Shown piece after piece: positions 1 to 6,412 of a stretch of DNA of 37,504 nucleotides. Position 1 is the first letter of the stretch. The number at the start of each line of letters is the position of its first letter. Origin of the DNA: Candidatus Desulfolinea nitratireducens. GTDB lineage: Bacteria > Chloroflexota > Anaerolineae > Anaerolineales > Villigracilaceae. The position numbers and the translations under genes were made by a program. The stretch spans positions 1 through 37,504 of the forward strand of contig JACNJN010000161.1 in the NCBI GenBank assembly GCA_014382535.1, read 5' to 3'. Under the pieces are notes generated by a model, which was not told where the DNA came from, searched no databases, and saw only the letters and a list, made by a program, of their open reading frames with translations.

Positions 1-747
1 GGGCGGAGGAAACACTATCCCAATCATCATTTGTGAGGGTATGGATGATGCTCTACAAAGGGCAGTCATCAGACGTGCAAAGCCTGTGCACACACATGAA
101 CGAGTTTCATAGGCTCTCAGAGCAGATTCATTGGCACAACCGCAATCCTCATCTTCCTCTGCATAGGACAAATGATCGGCTGTAAATGAATAGATCTTGT
201 AAACATCCTTGTCAGTTATCCCATTCACCAAGAGTGAAGCTTGCTCTTGTAAGGGTGGGCTATCAGATTCTATGCCAGTCTGCGGGAGTCGTTGGAAACT
301 TTCAACTGGAGCAGTCCAGGAAATATATCCCTGTGGTAACTTTACATCATATTTGATCACTACTACAAGGTCTTCCTGCCCACTTTTCTCTCCAGCAAAT
401 TTAATAATATCTACAAATCCATAATCTTCTTTTTGTTGTATTCCATTCCAAAATATCTCTACATTCTCAACTGATTGATAGGGCCCACTTTTTGGAAGTA
501 TCAGCCCAAAATAAACCCACGCATCTTCATCAGCACCCGTAAAAATAAATCTTTCAGTGACATGATAGTGTAGGTTTGCAGGAAGTAAAAAGAATGACCC
601 CAGTACGACGATTGTGATAAATCCCAAACATAAAATAATCCTTGTGCCGTAAAGTATGGATTGCGGAATTGCTCCGAGAATTCCTGTCTGACACAGCGAA
701 TTTTTTACATCAGTATCTTGGATTCTGGAACGATATAAGTGGGTCAC
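1..747 (-). CDS. Transglutaminase-like membrane protein (partial, C-terminus beyond left edge)
   Basis: An open frame of 249 codons runs on the minus strand from a GTG at 747 to the window edge with no stop. The start follows an in-frame TAG directly, and GGAG lies about 8 nt upstream, so GTG is the likely initiator. Residues 1-37 are cytoplasmic-looking, a hydrophobic segment spans about 38-56, and the rest looks extracytoplasmic. Near the visible end, C218-V-C220-T-G-F-A-R-L followed by a R/GIP-like stretch (SSIPSQMMIG) matches the start of the transglutaminase-like core, in which the Cys is the nucleophile; C220 is the probable one. The His and Asp of the triad would lie outside the window. 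Such membrane-anchored proteins are common in Chloroflexota; the substrate is unknown. Fold call fairly good, function open. Confidence 0.7.
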   Translation of the reverse strand, partial: MTHLYRSRIQDTDVKNSLCQTGILGAIPQSILYGTRIILCLGFITIVVLGSFFLLPANLHYHVTERFIFTGADEDAWVYFGLILPKSGPYQSVENVEIFWNGIQQKEDYGFVDIIKFAGEKSGQEDLVVVIKYDVKLPQGYISWTAPVESFQRLPQTGIESDSPPLQEQASLLVNGITDKDVYKIYSFTADHLSYAEEDEDCGCANESALRAYETRSCVCTGFARLMTALCRASSIPSQMMIGIVFPPP

Positions 748-872
748 CTAAAAATCTCCAACTTAGAGTTTAGTTTGCAGCCACCCCTCAGCGGAAGGAG
801 GGGCGTTAGCATTCCTTTGGATAATCATGTGAAATATATCACATAGTTGTATTTTTATTGTACTCTGTAAGA
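748..872. other. Non-coding stretch with a GC-rich hairpin
   Basis: This is the upstream region of the transglutaminase-like gene. It contains a hairpin at about 784-803 (CCCCTC/GAGGGG, loop of 8) without a T-run. A similar GC-rich hairpin followed by GCGT(T)AG-type sequence lies at about 12107-12137, so the two may belong to one short repeat family. No ORF with coding character was seen. Confidence 0.4.
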
Positions 873-1020
873 TAGGGAGTGTCGAATTTGATGAGTAAAA
901 ACTTGGTCGTCACTGCGAGCATCTTTTCGCGAAGCAGTCTCCCTCTCCGGGTTGGAGATCGCCAAGTCGGGCTACAAGCCGCCTCGCGAAGACAGTACCC
1001 ACTGATTTAGGCACTCCCTA
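873..1020. mobile_element. MITE-like element with 25-bp imperfect terminal inverted repeats
   Basis: The left end 873-897 and the reverse complement of the right end 996-1020 match at 18 of 25 positions, including the first nine (TAGGGAGTG). At 148 bp and without an ORF it fits a non-autonomous (MITE-like) element. The ends recall those of some IS256-type elements, but that is only from memory. No convincing target-site duplication is visible. Its interior is occupied by a REP-like repeat (909-996). Confidence 0.55.
909..996. repeat. REP-like dispersed repeat, copy 1
   Basis: The stretch begins GTCACTGC and contains GCAGTCTCC (934-942), an 11-nt gap, GGAGATCGCC (954-963), then CCTCGCGA-AGAC. 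The same blocks with the same 11-nt spacing occur at 22084-22223. GCAGTCTCC/GGAGATCGCC can pair partly, so transcripts would fold. This copy sits inside the inverted-repeat element 873-1020. Confidence 0.65.
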
Positions 1021-1296
1021 CGATATAAAAATTGTTATTGGCAAAAAGATCAACCCTCAATCCTTGTTATAGAGCTACTTTTTTTATTGGCTATCCCGAA
1101 CTTTTATGGGATATACGTTGCATATTTAAGACAAGCCTGCAGAAGGCTCACCGATTTATCGGATGGAGAGGCTGGCTGGCCGCTTTATTTCGCACCGCTA
1201 GCCTTTGCTAATAATCGTGCCATTGGGCTCAGATTTATGATGGGGCTTTTATTAGCTATAGCTTTACGGTTAATATTCCCCACTTTTTGGGTCTAG
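1006..1296 (+). pseudogene. Possible 3' remnant of a membrane-protein gene
   Basis: A frame is open from just after a TGA at 1003-1005 to a stop at 1294-1296. It has no good start or ribosome site, and its first codons lie in the right end of the inverted-repeat element. The residues look protein-like: a hydrophobic stretch around 1066-1100, a basic/acidic middle (RQACRRLTDLSDGEAGW), then a hydrophobic C-terminus. I was reminded of the end of UbiA-type prenyltransferases, but cannot support that by motif. It could be a gene tail cut off by the element, or a chance frame. Confidence 0.25.
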
Positions 1297-1305
1297 TTTA
1301 AAAAC

Positions 1306-1337
1306 AAGCCTCCTACCTGTTTACGGGTAGGAGGCTT
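1306..1337 (-). terminator. Intrinsic terminator of the lipoprotein gene
   Basis: A perfect 12-bp stem, AAGCCTCCTACC (1306-1317) with GGTAGGAGGCTT (1326-1337), is followed in the minus direction by TTTTT. It lies 25 nt after the stop of the 1363-2571 gene. Confidence 0.85.
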
Positions 1338-1362
1338 ATATGGTCAATTACTCTCTTGATGC

Positions 1363-2571
1363 TTATTTATCATGGCATACGCTTTTGACTCTATCCCAGG
1401 AGCAGGCAGTATTCGATACACAGGATTTCAAGTCAGTAAGCGTGGAGCAAGATGACGCTGGGGGTGGTGCCGCTGGGGCAGGGGCCTCAGGTTCCGGTTC
1501 CGGTATTGGGTCATGGGCAATTAATGGGAAGAGTGAAGGGTCAAAAACTGAACCCGGTGGCTGCATCTCGACTGCGGTTAAAACCACCCAACACTCTCGG
1601 CTGTTCAATAGTTTGAAAAAGCCCCAAAAACGATCCTGACTTACCCCCATTAGCGTAGCAGTTTGACCCATTGCCAGCATACCAACCTCATTGCCACCGA
1701 TCCATGGATTATTCCGGCAGTTGGCGTTCTTGATACCCAGGAAATCTGGAGGGCCCGGGGGAACTGTCTCTATAAATTCAGGAATGATTAATTCGATGGG
1801 ACAGAATGTTCCTGGTGTGTTCACGAGAAAAGACCATGTTGGTGAAAAGGGGCCGCTCCCACTTGCTGTTCTGGCTTTGACGCGCCAGTAATATGTTTCA
1901 CAGTTTTCCAAATCAGAACTTGGCTCAAAGGTAGTCATTGGGCCTATTGATTGACCACCATTTGCAACAGTTGGGAAAAAAGGATCAGTAGAAAGATCCA
2001 CCCAATAATGGCTGGGATGACAGGGTAGCGGATTCTGCCACGCTAGCACGGGGCGTAGTTCCTGAACAGTTGCTCCATCTGAAGGACCAAGTTGAATTGG
2101 TGGGATCAATTCAGACTGGGCACATACCGGGCCAACAAAGAAATATTGGTCAGAGGATACCGGGCCTTCGCTACCGCCACTAATGGCAGCAGCGGACCAG
2201 CGATACATTTTTCCGGCTTGTAGTGTTGAAGTTGTTTCCCAGGAATAATTATTGGATATCCCGCCAATCTCATCTGTGAAATCCATGCCAGTGGATAAAT
2301 AAAAGTGAATTTGTTGCGCAAAGCAATCATAGGCAGGAGATGGCGATGGATATGGATAGGTAATCGCTGTGTAAGAGACTGACAGATAAGGGGTCGTATC
2401 AGATACTGTACTCCAGCTATATGGAGTTGTGAGTTGTGGGGCGACCAACTCTCCAGGAGGGCAGGCAACCCACGGTAATGGAGTCGGAGCAGGTGGTGTC
2501 GGGGGCCCACAGCTACTTAAAATAATAAGCAAGAAAATACCGAATAAGAATGTAAATAGTTTGTTTTTCAT
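1363..2571 (-). CDS. Secreted lipoprotein with fibronectin-like repeats, SH3-like domain and Cys-rich tail
   Basis: This is a 402-residue exported lipoprotein. A signal peptide ends in a lipobox with C21 (LSSC), followed by a Pro-rich linker. Two beta-sandwich (fibronectin III-like) units follow, about 40-145 and 155-250; each ends with a YRWSAAA- or YYWRVKA-type strand typical of such repeats. Residues about 285-340 (NANCRNNPW...ECWV) resemble the bacterial SH3 domains common in Chloroflexota envelope proteins, and a Pro/Glu/Ala linker leads to a C-terminal module with four cysteines (C-x8-C-x5-C-W-x6-C pattern). GGAGGAG stands just before the ATG, and a good promoter and a terminator bracket it as a single-gene unit. 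A role in binding envelope or surface ligands is inferred only. Confidence 0.75.
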   Translation of the reverse strand: MKNKLFTFLFGIFLLIILSSCGPPTPPAPTPLPWVACPPGELVAPQLTTPYSWSTVSDTTPYLSVSYTAITYPYPSPSPAYDCFAQQIHFYLSTGMDFTDEIGGISNNYSWETTSTLQAGKMYRWSAAAISGGSEGPVSSDQYFFVGPVCAQSELIPPIQLGPSDGATVQELRPVLAWQNPLPCHPSHYWVDLSTDPFFPTVANGGQSIGPMTTFEPSSDLENCETYYWRVKARTASGSGPFSPTWSFLVNTPGTFCPIELIIPEFIETVPPGPPDFLGIKNANCRNNPWIGGNEVGMLAMGQTATLMGVSQDRFWGFFKLLNSRECWVVLTAVEMQPPGSVFDPSLFPLIAHDPIPEPEPEAPAPAAPPPASSCSTLTDLKSCVSNTACSWDRVKSVCHDK

Positions 2572-2602
2572 TTTCTCCTCCGTTTTGTTGGCGACTTATT
2601 CT

Positions 2603-2631
2603 ATTCTAGCGTTTTTGTGAGCGAATTTCAA
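2603..2631 (-). promoter_or_regulatory. Sigma70-type promoter of the lipoprotein gene
   Basis: On the minus strand TTGAAA (2631-2626), a 17-nt spacer and TAGAAT (2608-2603) lie 32 nt upstream of the start codon at 2571. Each hexamer matches consensus at five of six positions. Confidence 0.65.
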
Positions 2632-2675
2632 TAGGCTGATTGGGTATGTGACCTACATAAAAATATCAATATAAC

Positions 2676-4385
2676 TTAATGCGAAGCACAGTCAATCTGA
2701 TAAATACTTGTTTTCCCTTGCGAAAACAACTCCTTATAACGATTGGACAATTCTGGTTCAGAAGAGTTAAAGCTGAACTGACGCCCACCAACATAGATAT
2801 AGGGGGAATTAAACAGGCAAAAATCGTTGACTACATCGGGGGCAAACAAACTGATATCGAAGGGACGTTTTTTTGTCTCTCGTCCTGTTAAAGGTTGAAT
2901 CCAGATCCCCGCATCGGTGCCAATTAACCGGTCGCTGACCCGTAATCCGGGGATGATTAACGTCGCATCGCTCGGGAGGTTTAATTTGATCCAGTCATAT
3001 GCGGCTAGGTCCCTATTCCTGACATAACCGCAGCATGGGTCAGGATAATATGAGAGTTGTGTCGCATTCCAGGCGAATATCAGGAAGATTACTGTGATTG
3101 CCCCTCGTTTCACATGGCTCTGCCCTGTGAAGGCCTTGATAAATCCAGAAAGACCCAAAGCTCCCAACATGGATAATGGTAAAAAGAGTGCGATTTGTAG
3201 AAAAGTGCGATCAAGCAAGCGATAGCTATAGCCCTGTAAAAATGGAGGTAAAGTAATTTTTGATGCAAACCCTATTCCGAATAAATATAAGAATGCTGCC
3301 AGTGACAAAATTGGAAATGATCGAAAAGCGAAGGGGATAAAGATGGCGATGATTATTAGCACCACAAAATAATTGCTGTAATACACTTGAAAGAAAGTAG
3401 TCCAGTGCATCCAAAATGCGAGGAGGATGCTTATGGCCCATAAAACTATTTTTATTGTCTTTCCTTTTGTCATCAGAAAATCTGTGAACTGAAGTGCAAG
3501 ATAAAATGAAAGAAATGCCAGGACAAAACTAACCAGAATACGCGAATGTAAAAAAACAGCGCCGACTACGAAGAATAAGCCAACGATAAGGGTTGTATTT
3601 TTCAAATTCTTATTTTGCCAAAACAAATAAATTGCCACCAGAACACCAGGGAATACTGCCATCCCCACGATTGCCGGGTATTTCCCCCAATTGGCCGCAA
3701 ATGCTGGCATCTGCCAACCGAATCCGCTTAGAAGGAGGGCAATCCATGCTGAGGTATTGTTTTGTGTGATGCCACCGACTAGCGCAAAAACGGAGAAAGG
3801 CAAAACTACGAGGAATATTTGCCCGAGCAGAGCCAAAAGTAAAGGTGAGTCAAACCCCCGAATGACGGTGAGCCATGTTGCCAAACTGTGAAAACCAAAG
3901 TGATAATATGGGCCTGCGATAGCGTAAAAAGAATTCCCCTCCAGGGTCGGCGATAGAAAATGCTGAACGATCAAATAATGTTCAGGAGAATCACTATAGG
4001 GTGGTAACTGCATATCTTTGAGAAAAGCCAGGCGGATGATCAGAAGCACGCTAAATCCCATGATGTACAGAATATGTGAGCGCCAGTCTTGCCCATGTCG
4101 TCCATGCAGAAAAAGTGCGCCTAGACCCAGGACAAACAGGATCCAACTACCTAAATGCAATATATTGGGCCATACGCGAGCCAGGGAAAATAAAGCAAAA
4201 GAAAGGAGAGCCAATATGATTGTTCCCAATGGCAGGCTCATTGGGAAAAGCAGCCAATCTATTCTCTTTTCTCGTGAAAGAATACTTGTAATCAGCCCCC
4301 CAAAACCAAGGACTGGCACCATGAATAATAGAATTTCTTCCCAATATCTTCCAGCTATGACTATCCCATCAAAGAATATCTGCAT
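2676..4385 (-). CDS. Polytopic GT-C-like membrane protein
   Basis: A 569-residue protein with about a dozen hydrophobic segments and a soluble C-terminal tail (from about 465). After the third or fourth membrane segment there is an acidic loop, PPYSDSPEHY (about 127-136), and a nearby YYHFG motif. Such a DxE/DxP loop is what GT-C glycosyltransferases (which use lipid-phosphate sugars outside the membrane) carry in their first large loop. This is a family-level resemblance, not proof of activity. The sugar and acceptor are unknown. It may act in envelope glycan or glycoprotein assembly together with the larger GT-C protein at 6413-8884. The ATG at 4385 has no strong ribosome site in view. It lies 27 nt downstream of the DMT gene, so the two may be co-transcribed. 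Confidence 0.65.
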   Translation of the reverse strand: MQIFFDGIVIAGRYWEEILLFMVPVLGFGGLITSILSREKRIDWLLFPMSLPLGTIILALLSFALFSLARVWPNILHLGSWILFVLGLGALFLHGRHGQDWRSHILYIMGFSVLLIIRLAFLKDMQLPPYSDSPEHYLIVQHFLSPTLEGNSFYAIAGPYYHFGFHSLATWLTVIRGFDSPLLLALLGQIFLVVLPFSVFALVGGITQNNTSAWIALLLSGFGWQMPAFAANWGKYPAIVGMAVFPGVLVAIYLFWQNKNLKNTTLIVGLFFVVGAVFLHSRILVSFVLAFLSFYLALQFTDFLMTKGKTIKIVLWAISILLAFWMHWTTFFQVYYSNYFVVLIIIAIFIPFAFRSFPILSLAAFLYLFGIGFASKITLPPFLQGYSYRLLDRTFLQIALFLPLSMLGALGLSGFIKAFTGQSHVKRGAITVIFLIFAWNATQLSYYPDPCCGYVRNRDLAAYDWIKLNLPSDATLIIPGLRVSDRLIGTDAGIWIQPLTGRETKKRPFDISLFAPDVVNDFCLFNSPYIYVGGRQFSFNSSEPELSNRYKELFSQGKTSIYQIDCASH

Positions 4386-4412
4386 TTTAGGTTGTTTTTG
4401 CGATTAGGGAGT

Positions 4413-5312
4413 TTATTCCTTTGGGGGAATTCGATTGACCAGATAAACACCCAATAAGATGATGGAGCCTCCAACGAGGGAGACCCAGGTGATAGGTTCA
4501 TCAGTAAGAATGACTGCTGCGACTAAAACGGCGACGAGCGGTTCAAGGTAAAGAAAGGCCCCCACCTGTGAGGCAGGGATGGCTTGTAAGGCATCATACC
4601 AGGCGATATAGGCCAGCCCGGAGCAGAAGATGCCCAGAAAGGCGACAGCCATCCAGCCATCAAAGCTTAGTTTCGGGATTTGGCTGAGATTGCCACCGGT
4701 GAAAAAGGCGACTGATGAAAATATCCAGCCGAAGGTCATCACATAAAACATCATCCTTGCGGCGGGATGTTTTTGAAGCCCACGTCGTGAGAGCGTGGAA
4801 AAAATGGCCCAGTTTAGTGCACTGATCAGGATCAGAATATCACCGGGGGTGCCGAAGTTGCCGACGGAAATGCCGCTTAGATCACCGTTGCTGACGACCA
4901 GAAGCACGCCCAAAGCCGCGAGCGCGATCCCGGCACTTTGTCCCCAGGTTAATTTTTCTTTTAATACCAGCCAGGCAAGTAAGGCCATGAAGATCGGAGT
5001 GGTGGCAACGATCCACGCGGTTGTGGTGGCCTGCGCAGTGACCAACCCTGTCGATTGCAGCCATTGATGCCAGGTAATGCCGAGAAATCCGAGCAATGCA
5101 AAATAAGCCCACTCATTTTTGGCAGGCCAGGCAAATTCCTTTCTCGCGGCAACTGCGACACCTAGAATCATGACGCCCATCCCAAAGCGCAGCCAGACGA
5201 TTGTGATTGGCGTGACTTCTTTTACCCCGATCTTGGTCGCGATGAAGGAGGCACCCCAGACGACGACGGCAAAAAGAACTTCAAGATAAGGAAAGACTTT
5301 TTCTTTTGACAT
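4413..5312 (-). CDS. EamA/DMT-family transporter
   Basis: This 299-residue protein has ten hydrophobic segments arranged as two repeats of five, the layout of the drug/metabolite transporter (EamA, RhaT-like) family. Typical features are the N-terminal VVWGASFIATKIGV segment, the internal repeat beginning ILISALNWAIFSTLSRR, and the late segment SQVGAFLYLEPLVAVLVAA. The length is normal for the family. The substrate cannot be predicted; members export amino acids, nucleotides or other metabolites. AAGGAA lies 6 nt before the ATG, and a TATAAT (5341-5336) lies 23 nt upstream. It is divergent from the metallo-beta-lactamase-fold gene. Confidence 0.85.
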   Translation of the reverse strand: MSKEKVFPYLEVLFAVVVWGASFIATKIGVKEVTPITIVWLRFGMGVMILGVAVAARKEFAWPAKNEWAYFALLGFLGITWHQWLQSTGLVTAQATTTAWIVATTPIFMALLAWLVLKEKLTWGQSAGIALAALGVLLVVSNGDLSGISVGNFGTPGDILILISALNWAIFSTLSRRGLQKHPAARMMFYVMTFGWIFSSVAFFTGGNLSQIPKLSFDGWMAVAFLGIFCSGLAYIAWYDALQAIPASQVGAFLYLEPLVAVLVAAVILTDEPITWVSLVGGSIILLGVYLVNRIPPKE

Positions 5313-5335
5313 GCGGTTCCTTAATTAATTGAAGA

Positions 5336-5370
5336 ATTATACTCTCGTACACGCCTCTTGCGGGTATAAT
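5336..5370. promoter_or_regulatory. Divergent -10 boxes between the DMT and MBL-fold genes
   Basis: TATAAT on the minus strand (5341-5336) serves the transporter, and TATAAT on the plus strand (5365-5370) serves the MBL-fold gene. Neither has a clear -35 hexamer at 17 nt. Confidence 0.5.
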
Positions 5371-5388
5371 ATGGGGCGGAGGATCTAT

Positions 5389-6036
5389 ATGGAAATCATT
5401 TGGTACGGACAATCTTGTTTTAGACTAACAGAGCGCGGATTGGCCTCTGTAGTGACCGATCCCTTCGACCATAAGGTCGTGGGTTATGGAGAATTAAAGC
5501 TCAAGGCGGATATCGTGACCGCCAGCCACGATGCGCCGGGGCATAATTTTATTGCGGCAGTGAAAGGTTATTCTCATATCATTGATGGCCCTGGAGAATA
5601 CGAAATTGGCGGCGTATTTATTACCGGCGTACAAACAAATGGACGCAGCAAAAACGATGATGATCAACCTCGTAATACCCTGTATGTTTTTGATTATAGT
5701 GGCCTCACTATAGCCCACCTTGGCGATTTACGAGAAATCCCCCGTCGCTCACAAGTGGATGCGTTAGGGACGGTTAATATAGCCCTTGTTCCGGTTGGAG
5801 CGGGGGGGGGGATGAGTGCAGCCAAAGCAGCGGAGGTGGTCAGCGTTTTGGAACCGAATATCGTCATCCCAATGCATTATGCGACTCCTGATGCAAAATT
5901 ATCCCTTGATCCATTGGAGAAATTCATCAAGGAGATGGGGTTGGGAACGGTGGATCCCGAAGCCTCGATCAAGATCACAAGCGGAAGCCTGCCGGAAGAG
6001 ACACGCGTTGTTGTCCTCGATTATCAGCGCAAATAG
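5389..6036 (+). CDS. Metallo-beta-lactamase-fold protein with altered metal motif
   Basis: This 216-residue protein starts with MEIIWYGQSCFRL, the usual beginning of small single-domain MBL-fold hydrolases (Lactamase_B_3-like). I chose the ATG at 5389 because GGCGGAGGA precedes it and homologues begin here; a longer frame from 5329 runs through the promoter. The position of the HxHxDH metal motif reads H47-D-A49-P-G51-H52, so the second His and the Asp are absent. Downstream, HLGD (about 131-134) and a late MHY (about 166-168) remain as possible ligands. The protein may therefore bind metal in a reduced way or act on an unusual substrate. A run of ten G (5802-5811) encodes its GGG segment. 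The next gene follows after 9 nt. Confidence 0.75.
   Translation: MEIIWYGQSCFRLTERGLASVVTDPFDHKVVGYGELKLKADIVTASHDAPGHNFIAAVKGYSHIIDGPGEYEIGGVFITGVQTNGRSKNDDDQPRNTLYVFDYSGLTIAHLGDLREIPRRSQVDALGTVNIALVPVGAGGGMSAAKAAEVVSVLEPNIVIPMHYATPDAKLSLDPLEKFIKEMGLGTVDPEASIKITSGSLPEETRVVVLDYQRK
5802..5811. repeat. G10 homopolymer inside the MBL-fold gene
   Basis: Ten consecutive G encode part of an Ala-Gly-Gly-Gly-Met stretch. Such tracts are prone to slippage, and any change not divisible by three would truncate the protein. It could also be a sequencing or assembly artefact. Confidence 0.6.
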
Positions 6037-6045
6037 GAGTATCTA

Positions 6046-6348
6046 GTGGCAGTCAAAATTTTAATGACCTGGGATATTTCGCAAGATAATGAGCAAGAGT
6101 ATTTTGAGTTTGTTATCAGCGAAATGATCCCCGGCATACAGCGGCTCGGATTTCAGCCTCTCGATGCATGGGCAACACTCTATGGCGATTATCCCCAAAT
6201 TCAGGTTGGGATGATCGCTACGGATGCTGACACTGCTCAACAGATGCTGGATTCTGATGAATGGGGAATTTTGAGAGAAAAGCTGTTTGGCTTCATCGAC
6301 AATTTTTCCTATAAGATTATTCCCGCGCGCAGCGGTTTTCAGTTTTGA
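6046..6348 (+). CDS. Small conserved alpha/beta protein
   Basis: A 100-residue soluble protein starting with GTG at 6046, 9 nt after the MBL-fold gene, with GGAG upstream. The pattern strand (VKILMTWDI), helix (QEYFEFVISEMIPGIQRLG), strand (PLDAWATLYG), strand (IQVGMIATD), helix (DTAQQMLDSDEWGILREKLFGFI), strand (SYKIIPA) is that of a ferredoxin-like, dimeric alpha-beta barrel fold. No catalytic residues are evident. Co-transcription with the MBL-fold gene suggests a shared role, but I do not recognise a defined function. Confidence 0.7.
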   Translation: MAVKILMTWDISQDNEQEYFEFVISEMIPGIQRLGFQPLDAWATLYGDYPQIQVGMIATDADTAQQMLDSDEWGILREKLFGFIDNFSYKIIPARSGFQF

Positions 6349-6412
6349 GATGTAAGCTGATCAGAAAAAGGCTTTTTTCGAAGAGCGCCCCATTTTAAAT
6401 TCAGAGAATGCT

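Noticed and set aside
873-1020. Target-site duplication around the inverted-repeat element
   Set aside because: The flanks share only GAT-like fragments; no 8-9 bp duplication as IS256-type transposition would leave.
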